DNA from: an uncultured Collinsella sp.
Lineage (GTDB): Bacteria > Actinomycetota > Coriobacteriia > Coriobacteriales > Coriobacteriaceae
DNA length: 17,257 bases
Reading direction: 5' to 3'
Assembly: GCA_902491135.1 (NCBI GenBank)
Contig: CABUGR010000001.1
Span: 1-17,257 of the forward strand
Notes under the pieces: generated by a model
Seen by the model: only the letters and a program-made list of their open reading frames with translations
Database searches by the model: none
Told to the model about the DNA's origin: nothing
Shown: piece by piece, positions 1 to 6,062 of the stretch
Layout of the letters: every line of letters begins with the position of its first letter
Position numbering within the stretch: position 1 is the stretch's first letter
Program-made: the position numbers and the translations under genes

Positions 1-1
1 A

Positions 2-373
2 GCCGCTATGTGGACCAATGGAATTCTCTACATCATTGCGCTTGGCTTGATTTGCGGCGTGGCTTTTTACGTTGGAAATGATGCTGTTCAGGCACTGATT
101 GACGCCATTCCTGATTGGCTTACGAATGGGCTTACGATCGCAACGGGTATTCTGCCTGCGCTTGGATTTGCGCAGCTTATGTCAATCCTGTCCACCAAGG
201 AGCTGAGCTTCCTATTCTTTGGAGGCTTCTTGCTGAGTGCCTATCTAAACATTCCGACGATCGGTATCGTGGCGTTTTCGCTGATCCTGATTGGGATTCT
301 CAATATGGCTCACATTTTTATGCCTGCCAGTGCGGCGGTCGCTAAGGAGGTTGACGATGACAACGAATTCTAA
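2..373 (+). CDS. PTS mannose/sorbose-family IIC component, C-terminal part (5' truncated by window)
   Basis: This is the sugar-translocating membrane subunit of a mannose/fructose/sorbose-family phosphotransferase system. The frame is open to the left edge, so the first ATG at 8 is probably internal; family members are about 260 residues and only about 123 are present. The visible part is almost all hydrophobic helices. The segment with NGLTIATGILPALGFAQLM matches the conserved C-terminal region of EIIC-sorbose proteins. A polar tail (AKEVDDDNEF) ends the protein. The next gene, IID, starts inside this one with a 17-base overlap, the usual translational coupling of IIC and IID, which assemble into one membrane complex. 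IIA and IIB are presumably further left. Substrate is unknown: family members carry mannose, GalNAc, sorbose and others. Confidence 0.88.
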   Translation, partial: AAMWTNGILYIIALGLICGVAFYVGNDAVQALIDAIPDWLTNGLTIATGILPALGFAQLMSILSTKELSFLFFGGFLLSAYLNIPTIGIVAFSLILIGILNMAHIFMPASAAVAKEVDDDNEF

Positions 374-1217
374 TGATGTTCTTGAGCTCTCGCCGGAGTC
401 AAATAAATCGACCGATAAGAGAATAACCAAGAAAGACTTAAAGGCGTTATTTTGGCGTAGCTTTCCACTCAACATCATGTGGAGCTTTGACCGACAAATG
501 AACGTTGGTTTCTGCTACGACATGATTCCGGTAATCAAGCGGTTATACGATAAGCCTGAAGACCGGATCGAGGCATATAAGCGTCATCTTGAGTTCTACA
601 ATATTCAAGTTACGTTTAATCCTCTGGTCGCCGGCATTGTGGCCTCCATGGAGGAGGAGAACGCCAACAATCAGGACTTTGACACCGCCTCAATTAACGC
701 CATGAAAGCATCGCTTATGGCTCCGCTTTCCGGTATTGGAGATTCACTGATTGCCAGTACGCTTCGCATGATTGCGACGGGCGTTGTGACAGGACTTTGC
801 CTTTCGGGCAGTCTGCTCGGCCCAATCCTGTTCCTGCTTCTTTATAATGTCCCAACGATCCTGATCCGCTGGTTTGGGCTTCAGTATGGTTATTCGCTTG
901 GCAGTGGCATGATTTCGAAGCTGAACGATTCTGATGTAATGCACAAAGTTACGTCCGGCCTGGCGATTGTGGGACTAATGGTAGTTGGTGGAATGGTGGC
1001 GACCACCGTTGCAGTTACCACTCCGCTCGCTCTTAACTTCGGCGACACCGCGTTTAAGTTGCAGGAAACGCTCGATGGGATATTCCCGGCTCTTTTGCCG
1101 CTCTGCGCGTTCGGGATCATGTGTCTTTGCAATAAGAAACAGGTCAAAATTATTTGGCAGATTGTGGGCATTCTCGCTGCGGGTATTGTGCTCGGCGTCC
1201 TGGGGATTTTGGGCTAG
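357..1217 (+). CDS. PTS mannose/sorbose-family IID component
   Basis: IID is the accessory membrane subunit that completes the mannose-family sugar channel with IIC. The protein has 286 residues, typical of the family. The conserved cytoplasmic block lies at about 33-100: FWRSFPLNIMWSFDRQMNVG, then the YDMIPVIKRLY segment. The MAPLSGIGDS motif (about 121-130) and helices at about 135-175, 200-222 and 265-285 follow. The start at 357 is chosen because AAGGAGG at 344-350 sits six bases upstream. An upstream in-frame codon at 291 would run through the IIC tail and has no such site. The gene overlaps IIC by 17 bases. Its stop shares bases with the stop of the convergent GntR gene, and no terminator separates them. 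Confidence 0.92.
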   Translation: MTTNSNDVLELSPESNKSTDKRITKKDLKALFWRSFPLNIMWSFDRQMNVGFCYDMIPVIKRLYDKPEDRIEAYKRHLEFYNIQVTFNPLVAGIVASMEEENANNQDFDTASINAMKASLMAPLSGIGDSLIASTLRMIATGVVTGLCLSGSLLGPILFLLLYNVPTILIRWFGLQYGYSLGSGMISKLNDSDVMHKVTSGLAIVGLMVVGGMVATTVAVTTPLALNFGDTAFKLQETLDGIFPALLPLCAFGIMCLCNKKQVKIIWQIVGILAAGIVLGVLGILG

Positions 1218-1969
1218 AGAAGGCGTCCATCTTTTGAGATGCTGAACTCGAAGGACGATGCGTCTGCTCGCCAAACGGTTTTTGAATAGTGGAGCGGCAT
1301 TTCATCGCAGGCATATGTGACGTGCTCGACAACGCTCACGGGGGCTCCAACGATATAACCGAGAAGGTTTGCTTCTTGGAGCCCCGCTATTCCTGCGGTG
1401 ATTTTGAGCTTCTCAATACCGGTTGCGATGCTGTAATGGTTGGCGATCAGGTCGAAAAGACTGGCATTGTCTGTGAGAAGCTCCAGTAGTCCGGGCAGAG
1501 TGCCCTGCGTTGCATAAACGGTGTCGATGGCGCAGGGGGCATTTTCGATATAAACCAAGCGCGCAACTCGTTGCACTACGGTTCCGTTGTCAATTTTGAG
1601 CTCCCGTGCAATGTGGGCATCAGCCTTGATCAAGCCTGTTTCCAGGATGGACTTGGTTGTTTTATCGCCGTATTGGGGGTCGGAGCTCAAATTGAAAATG
1701 GTGCTTGTTCCTCGTTTCAGGGTGAGCTTCGATGGGTTTACGAATGTTCCCTTGCCTCGCAGGCGGTAGAGCAAGTTTTGGTCAATGAGATTCTGTACGG
1801 CGCGTCTTACGGTGATCCTGCTTACTTTGTATTGCTTGCAAAGCTCGGTTTCGGTGGGAATCTGACTGCCGCCGGGGAGTTCGCCAGAAACTATTTTCTT
1901 GAGGATATCGTTTTCAACGGTCTGATAGAGAAGCTCTGGCTGAGTGAGCTCGTCTTTTGCTGCAGGCAT
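1214..1969 (-). CDS. GntR-family (HutC/UTRA subfamily) transcriptional regulator
   Basis: A predicted ligand-responsive repressor or activator of 251 residues. The N-terminal winged helix-turn-helix spans about 13-78: the recognition-helix region holds SRITVRRAVQNL (50-61) and the wing is RGKGTFV (71-77), both typical of GntR. The rest (about 95-245) fits a UTRA effector domain, which in this subfamily usually binds a sugar phosphate or similar metabolite. The start at 1969 is preferred because AAGGGG lies just upstream; an in-frame start at 2017 would add 16 residues without a good site. It converges on the PTS IID gene and diverges from the esterase at 2094. It is therefore placed to control one or both and probably itself, with candidate operator bases in 1970-2093. 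The ligand is not determinable here. Confidence 0.9.
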   Translation of the reverse strand: MPAAKDELTQPELLYQTVENDILKKIVSGELPGGSQIPTETELCKQYKVSRITVRRAVQNLIDQNLLYRLRGKGTFVNPSKLTLKRGTSTIFNLSSDPQYGDKTTKSILETGLIKADAHIARELKIDNGTVVQRVARLVYIENAPCAIDTVYATQGTLPGLLELLTDNASLFDLIANHYSIATGIEKLKITAGIAGLQEANLLGYIVGAPVSVVEHVTYACDEMPLHYSKTVWRADASSFEFSISKDGRLL

Positions 1970-1998
1970 GGTGGACCCCTTGGTCTTCAGTTTCTTTA

Positions 1999-2012
1999 GT
2001 ACATAGATATAC
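1999..2012. promoter_or_regulatory. Candidate GntR operator (imperfect palindrome) in the divergent intergenic region
   Basis: GTACATAGATATAC reads as two 7-base half sites agreeing at five of seven positions, with an AT-rich centre. HutC-type GntR regulators commonly bind short AT-rich palindromes of this GTA-TAC form. It lies 30 bases upstream of the regulator start and about 80 upstream of the esterase start, so it could serve both. The match is weak and position is the main support. Confidence 0.3.
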
Positions 2013-2093
2013 GACAACTGAGGACATCATAAGCCGTTATCTCAAAAGTTATGGAAATATCGATTTGGCGTTATCGCCGAGAGGGGATTTAAG

Positions 2094-3161
2094 ATGGGCA
2101 GACAATACGACGAGGCGTTGATTGGCGCCATCTCCGGTCGCTCGTTTATAACCGAGAAGAGGGGGCTCGAGGTTCAAATTCGTCCGGTTCCTGATGATGA
2201 AAGAGAGCATGTGCTTGACCCACGAATTCTCGAGGTATCTCGCAAGAAGATGCGGAATGTTAGCATGTCTCCGAGCTGGACGAGCCTTATTGGAATGCGC
2301 CATCGCCCGGATAAGCCGACATACCGCCTACTCGATGGTGAGGTTCAGCGCGATGAGATCCTCATGGAGGCGGCCGATCGCTATATAGATTTATTCGTCT
2401 GGACGCCACCAAATCATAAGAAGGCAAGTCCAGCGCTTGTTTACCTGCATGGCGGCGCGTTTATGGCGGGGAATGTTCTGCAATTTGAACATCAGCTCGA
2501 GTTCATCGCCGAAAAGTCTGGTGCAGTGGTGGTTTATCCAGAATACCGCTTGGCGCCGGAGACGGCATTTCCCGGGCAGATCGAGGATTGCGTTCTTGCT
2601 CTTGATTATGTGTGCGAGCATGCCGGGGATCTCGGAATCAATCCTCATAAAATAATGGTCGCCGGCGACTCCGCAGGAGGAAGCCTTACTAATGCGTGTG
2701 TTCAGCTCAGGGGTGCTGGAGCTGTAGCCCATGCCTTCGAAATCTATCCTGAAGTCGACCTTGCGGGCGAACAGGGCGAGGGATATGAGGATTTTCCTGC
2801 GATAGCCGATCAAGAGGACGTTGCGCGTTTTCGCATCGACCATCTTCGCGATTCGGACGGCCCGATGGTCGAACTTTGTGCACACGGAAAAATGTCTCCT
2901 CATGACCCGTTGATTTCTGCGCTAATGCTTGAGGACTGCACTGATTTCCCCCCGGTGACTATCGTGACATCCGAATACGATCCGCTTCGTATCCCCGATG
3001 AAAAATGGGCTACAAAATTACGGTCTTCAGGAATCGATGTCGAGGTCATCGAATATGCCGGATGTGACCATGGTTTCTTCGATCATTTTGGCGTGTACCC
3101 GCAATCGGAAGACGTGTGTTTGTTGATGGCTGAGAAGCTTAAAGAAATGGCTGCACAATAA
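2094..3161 (+). CDS. Alpha/beta hydrolase, acetyl-esterase/HSL type (Abhydrolase_3)
   Basis: A probable cytoplasmic carboxylesterase of 355 residues with no signal peptide. The HSL-family oxyanion motif HGGAF is at 119-123, the nucleophile elbow GDSAGG is at 191-196 (Ser193), the acid is probably Asp296 in SEYDPLR, and the histidine is His326 in CDHGF. These are in the right order and spacing for a complete triad. An N-terminal stretch of about 95 residues precedes the core and may form a cap. The start has GAGAGGGG ending seven bases upstream. The gene is transcribed away from the GntR regulator and sits beside a sugar PTS. That context suggests removal of an acyl or acetyl group from an imported sugar derivative, but this is inference; related enzymes act on many short-chain esters. 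A strong terminator follows at 3237. Confidence 0.88.
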   Translation: MGRQYDEALIGAISGRSFITEKRGLEVQIRPVPDDEREHVLDPRILEVSRKKMRNVSMSPSWTSLIGMRHRPDKPTYRLLDGEVQRDEILMEAADRYIDLFVWTPPNHKKASPALVYLHGGAFMAGNVLQFEHQLEFIAEKSGAVVVYPEYRLAPETAFPGQIEDCVLALDYVCEHAGDLGINPHKIMVAGDSAGGSLTNACVQLRGAGAVAHAFEIYPEVDLAGEQGEGYEDFPAIADQEDVARFRIDHLRDSDGPMVELCAHGKMSPHDPLISALMLEDCTDFPPVTIVTSEYDPLRIPDEKWATKLRSSGIDVEVIEYAGCDHGFFDHFGVYPQSEDVCLLMAEKLKEMAAQ

Positions 3162-3236
3162 CGTCTCTCGGCGATAAGGGACTGAAGTCGCCTGTGTTTC
3201 TGCATTCGTGGTTCTCAGTCTGATTAAAAATGAGGC

Positions 3237-3276
3237 TTGCTCCTTGCCCGAGTGGGTGGGGAGCAGTTTGTTTTTT
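3237..3276 (+). terminator. Rho-independent terminator of the esterase gene
   Basis: A 12-bp stem (TGCTCCTTGCCC at 3238-3249 paired with GGGTGGGGAGCA at 3254-3265, including three G-U pairs) closes a four-base GAGT loop. It is followed by GTTTGTTTTTT. It stands about 75 bases after the esterase stop. Confidence 0.88.
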
Positions 3277-3428
3277 GTAGCGATGCGAGGCGAGTGCCGC
3301 GCACTTTAGATCGCCATTTTGCTTCGCTGTATACCACTTGACGTAATAAAAGAGGCAAGGGCGGTGCGAGGGCCAACAGTCATTCTAAGCTCGGATTCGT
3401 ATTCTAAAAAGGTTGTTCGGTTGCGCGG

Positions 3429-3434
3429 TACAAT
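3429..3434 (+). promoter_or_regulatory. Candidate -10 box for the toxin-antitoxin operon
   Basis: TACAAT lies about 60 bases upstream of the antitoxin start and just before the palindrome at 3453. No good -35 hexamer is present 16-18 bases upstream, so this is only a candidate. Confidence 0.35.
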
Positions 3435-3452
3435 ATAGCAAAAAAGAATGAT

Positions 3453-3480
3453 AAAATGAATTCGAAAAAGAATTCATTTT
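3453..3480. promoter_or_regulatory. Perfect 11-bp inverted repeat, candidate toxin-antitoxin operator
   Basis: AAAATGAATTC (3453-3463) and GAATTCATTTT (3470-3480) are exact reverse complements around a GAAAAA spacer. The repeat ends two bases before the antitoxin Shine-Dalgarno AGGAGG (3482-3487). Phd/YefM antitoxins bind palindromes beside their promoters, so an autoregulatory operator is the likeliest role. A hairpin influencing translation initiation is an alternative. Confidence 0.55.
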
Positions 3481-3492
3481 TAGGAGGTATGT

Positions 3493-3813
3493 ATGCCTGC
3501 TTTGCAGATGCTCGACAACCTTGTTCCAATTAGCGATTTCAGCCACGGTAAGGGCTCGGCTGCATTTTCGAAGGTTGGGGACGACAATCCTGTTGTGGTT
3601 CTCAAACACAACAAGCCAGCGTTTGTGATTGTTACACCCGATGAATATAGGGAAGCGAAGCAAGCGGAGGAGGACCTCACCTTGTTAACGTTGGCGCTTA
3701 AGAGAATGGCTGTGGCAAGTGACGATGCGCTTGTTTCCCTGTCTGATGTTATGGAAGAGCTGGGTGTGAGCCAGGACGAACTCGATCAGATGGATGAGGT
3801 CGAGTTTGAATGA
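3493..3813 (+). CDS. Type II antitoxin, Phd/YefM family
   Basis: A 106-residue antitoxin paired with the toxin directly downstream. The N-terminal half (about 8-57) has the Phd/YefM fold signature: a LVPISDF beta strand, a short helix, NPVVVLKHNKPAFVIVTPDEY and a following helix that forms the DNA-binding dimer. The C-terminal half is acidic (ending DELDQMDEVEFE), as expected of the flexible arm that covers the toxin active site. The start is fixed by AGGAGG at 3482-3487, five bases upstream; another ATG at 3489 is out of frame. The stop overlaps the toxin start by four bases (ATGA), giving translational coupling. Expression is probably autorepressed through the palindrome at 3453-3480. Confidence 0.88.
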   Translation: MPALQMLDNLVPISDFSHGKGSAAFSKVGDDNPVVVLKHNKPAFVIVTPDEYREAKQAEEDLTLLTLALKRMAVASDDALVSLSDVMEELGVSQDELDQMDEVEFE

Positions 3814-4160
3814 GTGGGTACGAAGTCGCTTTCTACCCGGATGCTCTCAAGGATATTAAGCGTCTGGACGGCTCCCAACGAAAGATCGTCCTTAAGGCTA
3901 TAGAAAAAATCAGAACGAACCCATTGCCGCAGAACGAAGGTGGATTCGGCAAGCCTCTTGGAAACAAGGCAGGTACGGATTTGACTGGCTTTATGAAGAT
4001 CAAGCTCAGGGGGAGTGGCATTCGAATCGTGTACCGCCTCATCAGAATTAAAGAAAAGATGGCCATCGTAGTGGTAGGCGCTCGCGAAGACATGGAAGTC
4101 TACCGAACTGCTCAGAGACGAGAACTCGATTTCGAGAAATGGGCGGAAGAGAATATCTAG
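3810..4160 (+). CDS. Type II toxin, RelE/ParE superfamily
   Basis: A basic 116-residue protein with the RelE/ParE toxin outline. It begins with YEVAFYPDALKDIKRLDGSQ, followed by two helices with AIEKIRTNP. Next come GFGKPLGNKAGTDLTGFMKIKL (broken here as G95-type loop plus strand), the core strand GIRIVYRLI, and a last strand AIVVVGAREDMEVYRTA. RelE-type members cleave mRNA on the ribosome; ParE-type members target gyrase. The sequence alone does not separate these, although the C-terminal strand with R, E and Y residues favours the RelE/YoeB-like side. It overlaps the antitoxin by four bases and is followed by an excellent terminator at 4196, so the two genes form a self-contained operon. 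Confidence 0.86.
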   Translation: MSGYEVAFYPDALKDIKRLDGSQRKIVLKAIEKIRTNPLPQNEGGFGKPLGNKAGTDLTGFMKIKLRGSGIRIVYRLIRIKEKMAIVVVGAREDMEVYRTAQRRELDFEKWAEENI

Positions 4161-4195
4161 CTTTAACGATGAACGACGAGTGAGCGTTGGTGGGG

Positions 4196-4225
4196 CCCTG
4201 ACGAATTAGATTCGTCAGGGTTTTT
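4196..4225 (+). terminator. Rho-independent terminator of the toxin-antitoxin operon
   Basis: CCCTGACGAAT (4196-4206) and ATTCGTCAGGG (4210-4220) form a perfect 11-bp stem with a three-base loop, followed directly by five T residues. Confidence 0.92.
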
Positions 4226-4313
4226 CGCTGAACCAATTGCCTTCAGCCTCCGTTGACCTTTCCTTCCAATTCATCAGCCAACGTACGTCATAGCAATCCC
4301 CGGTAGGTCGCAG

Positions 4314-4401
4314 GGCGCTTCGCGGGCGGGCCAGGCTTTATCTTCACTCCGGTTGCTTCGCAAAGTCGTTCAGATAAAGCCTGGCCCGCCCGCGAAGCGC
4401 C
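4314..4401. repeat. Perfect 30-bp inverted repeat with 28-base loop
   Basis: The left arm (4314-4343) begins GGCGCTTCGCGGGCGGGCC; the right arm (4372-4401) is its exact reverse complement over all 30 bases. The 28-base spacer (4344-4371) contains a minor TTGC-TTC-GCAA hairpin. No T tract follows on either strand, so it is not a standard terminator. The long, perfect, GC-rich arms suggest either a palindromic mobile-element remnant or a strong structural element. It lies exactly at the change from the less GC-rich left segment to the housekeeping genes. Confidence 0.9.
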
Positions 4402-4427
4402 ACAAAGACCGCAGGGACGGGAGCAGC

Positions 4428-4445
4428 TATACTACTCTCAGTAGT
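4428..4445 (+). promoter_or_regulatory. purE promoter -10 region with overlapping hairpin
   Basis: TATACT at 4428-4433 is a good -10 box about 64 bases before purE. No recognisable -35 hexamer lies at 4405-4410. The inverted pair ACTACT (4431-4436) and AGTAGT (4440-4445) overlaps the -10 box and probable start site, so it could be an operator or an early-transcript hairpin. Confidence 0.5.
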
Positions 4446-4496
4446 TAAGGGTCGCGGATCCGCCGCGTCACCGCTCTCAACAGGAGGTCTTTGTTT

Positions 4497-4961
4497 ATGG
4501 CAGATCAAAAGCCGGTTGTCGGGATCATCATGGGCTCCAAGTCCGATCTGGGCGTTATGGAAGGCTGCACCGCCGAGCTCGAGGCACTCGGTGTGCCCTA
4601 TGAGCTCGTCATTGCGAGCGCACACCGCACGCCGGCGAAGGTCCACGAGTGGGCCTCGACTGCCGCCGATCGCGGTATCAAAGTGATTATCGCCGCCGCC
4701 GGCAAGGCTGCTCACCTGGGCGGTGTCGTGGCTGCCTTTACGCCGCTGCCGGTTATCGGTGTGCCTATGAAGACGAGTGACTTGGGCGGTATGGATTCGC
4801 TGCTGTCGATGGTGCAGATGCCTTCGGGCGTGCCCGTGGCCTGCGTTGCCATCAACGGCGCCAAGAACGCCGCCATCTATGCCACGCAGATTCTGGGCGC
4901 TTGCGACCCCGAATACCGTAAGGTTATCGAGAAGATGAAGCAGGAGATGGCCGACGCCTAG
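4497..4961 (+). CDS. purE: PurE, 5-(carboxyamino)imidazole ribonucleotide mutase / AIR carboxylase
   Basis: PurE makes the carboxylated aminoimidazole ribotide (CAIR) in de novo purine synthesis. The 154-residue length fits a single-domain bacterial PurE. GSKSD is at 13-17, SAHRTP at 41-46 with the catalytic-region histidine at 43, and the third substrate loop is AGKAAHLGG at 68-76. That loop deviates from the textbook AGGAAHLPG (class I) and AGMAAHLPG (class II). Start 4497 is preferred because AGGAGGT (4482-4488) is well spaced; an upstream TTG at 4491 would be too close. No purK lies alongside, so whether it works as mutase (with PurK elsewhere) or direct carboxylase is open. The sortase follows after 35 bases and may be cotranscribed. 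Confidence 0.95.
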   Translation: MADQKPVVGIIMGSKSDLGVMEGCTAELEALGVPYELVIASAHRTPAKVHEWASTAADRGIKVIIAAAGKAAHLGGVVAAFTPLPVIGVPMKTSDLGGMDSLLSMVQMPSGVPVACVAINGAKNAAIYATQILGACDPEYRKVIEKMKQEMADA

Positions 4962-4996
4962 GCGTTCTGCCGTTTCGCCGCAGTATAAGGAGAGCC

Positions 4997-5995
4997 ATGT
5001 CCGACTATCAGGGAAAACGATTCAAGGCTTCTCAGATCCCCGATCCGTCGAAGCCGGGTGCCGCCCATGCGGCGCAGCAGGGTCGGACATCCTCTCCTCA
5101 GCAGCCGCGAGCGGCGCGTCCTGTGACGCCGGCGACGCACCGCCGCCAGGACACGCCGGCGGCGTATCGTCCCTCGTCTTATAGCGCAGCTAAGAAGCCG
5201 TCCCGGTCTTCATCGCATGCCGCGCCGTCCAGCTACACCGAGCCGCCGCGTAAGAAGCGCCGCTCCATCATTCCCATCTTGCTCATCATCGTGGGCATCG
5301 GTCTGATTGTCGCCGCTGCCGCCATCTTTATCAACGCCCAGATTGGCTACAAGCAGGCGAGCGAGTCGTATCAAAAGATCGAAAAACAATATGTGAGCGA
5401 CAAGGACGCCAGCGGCGTGCCGATTATCGACTTTGATGCACTTGCCCAGACGAATCCCGAGGTTGTGGGTTGGATTTACGCGCCCGGCACCAACATCAAC
5501 TATCCCGTCGTGCAGACCAACAACAACTCCAAATACCTCAACACGCTGTTTGACGGTACGGCCAACGCGTCCGGTGCCATCTTCTTGGATAGCGACGACA
5601 CCGCGCCGGGAATGGTTGACCAGCAGACCACGATCTACGGCCACCACATGAATGACGGGTCGATGTTCAACGTGATTTCGGACACCACTGATCAGGCAAC
5701 GTTCGATAGCATCGAGTACGTGTATTACATCACGCGCGATGCAACGTATAAGCTGCGTCCGCTGGCGACCAAGGTCGTTGAGGATACGTACTCCAAGGCG
5801 CGCGCGACCAACTTTGAGGGCGACGACGGGCTGACGAATTATCTGTCCGAGATGCTTGACGGCGCTTCTGCCGTGGCGAGTGATGCCACCGATCGTGCCG
5901 CTTCGGCAACCAAGGTTGTAACGCTTGTGACCTGCCGTTCGCTGTCGCTGAGCAACACGCGTGCCGTCATGGTGCTCACGCCGGTCGAGGAATAA
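4997..5995 (+). CDS. Class B sortase, membrane-anchored
   Basis: Sortases are extracytoplasmic cysteine transpeptidases that anchor proteins to the cell wall or build pili. The 332-residue protein has a cytoplasmic N-terminal region rich in Pro, Ser, Ala and Arg (about 1-85), a basic stretch PRKKRRS, one membrane helix (about 91-113), then the catalytic domain. Class B features are VVGWIYAPGTNINYPVVQ (157-173), GAIFLDSD, and IYGHHMNDGSMF with catalytic His216. VTLVTCRSL has Cys313, and Arg322 in NTRAVM probably completes the triad. AAGGAG at 4987-4992 supports the start. The neighbours are metabolic, and no pilin or LPxTG-type substrate is visible nearby, so this may be a housekeeping sortase. 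The cytoplasmic tail is longer than in typical SrtB. Confidence 0.9.
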   Translation: MSDYQGKRFKASQIPDPSKPGAAHAAQQGRTSSPQQPRAARPVTPATHRRQDTPAAYRPSSYSAAKKPSRSSSHAAPSSYTEPPRKKRRSIIPILLIIVGIGLIVAAAAIFINAQIGYKQASESYQKIEKQYVSDKDASGVPIIDFDALAQTNPEVVGWIYAPGTNINYPVVQTNNNSKYLNTLFDGTANASGAIFLDSDDTAPGMVDQQTTIYGHHMNDGSMFNVISDTTDQATFDSIEYVYYITRDATYKLRPLATKVVEDTYSKARATNFEGDDGLTNYLSEMLDGASAVASDATDRAASATKVVTLVTCRSLSLSNTRAVMVLTPVEE

Positions 5996-6004
5996 GTTGT
6001 TCGA

Positions 6005-6041
6005 GAGTAGCTAAAAAAGCCCCGTTCCAAATTGGCTACTC
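6005..6041. repeat. Short inverted repeat between sortase and MoaE-like gene
   Basis: GAGTAGC (6005-6011) pairs with GCTACTC (6035-6041) around a 23-base spacer. No T tract follows, and it stands just before the ribosome binding site of the next gene, so it could be a weak regulatory hairpin or chance. Confidence 0.3.
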
Positions 6042-6062
6042 GATGACGGTAAGGGAGAAATG

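Larger units (their letters stand above)
3162..3492. other. 331-base intergenic region between esterase and toxin-antitoxin operon
   Basis: No convincing gene. It holds the esterase terminator (3237-3276), a candidate -10 box (3429-3434), and an 11-bp perfect palindrome next to the antitoxin ribosome binding site (3453-3480). Nothing recognisable was seen in 3278-3412; a TTGACG at 3338-3343 has no matching -10 at normal spacing. Confidence 0.6.
4161..4496. other. 336-base intergenic region between toxin and purE
   Basis: No gene is convincing. It holds the toxin terminator (4196-4225), a long perfect inverted repeat (4314-4401), and the purE promoter region with a -10 box (4428-4433) and a small hairpin (4431-4445). 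A minus-strand open frame across 4344-4715 is antisense to purE and covers half the inverted repeat, so it is not taken as a gene. Confidence 0.6.

Noticed and set aside
4344..4715. Minus-strand open frame covering half the inverted repeat and the purE 5' end
   Set aside because: It is antisense to purE and has no homology that I recognise.
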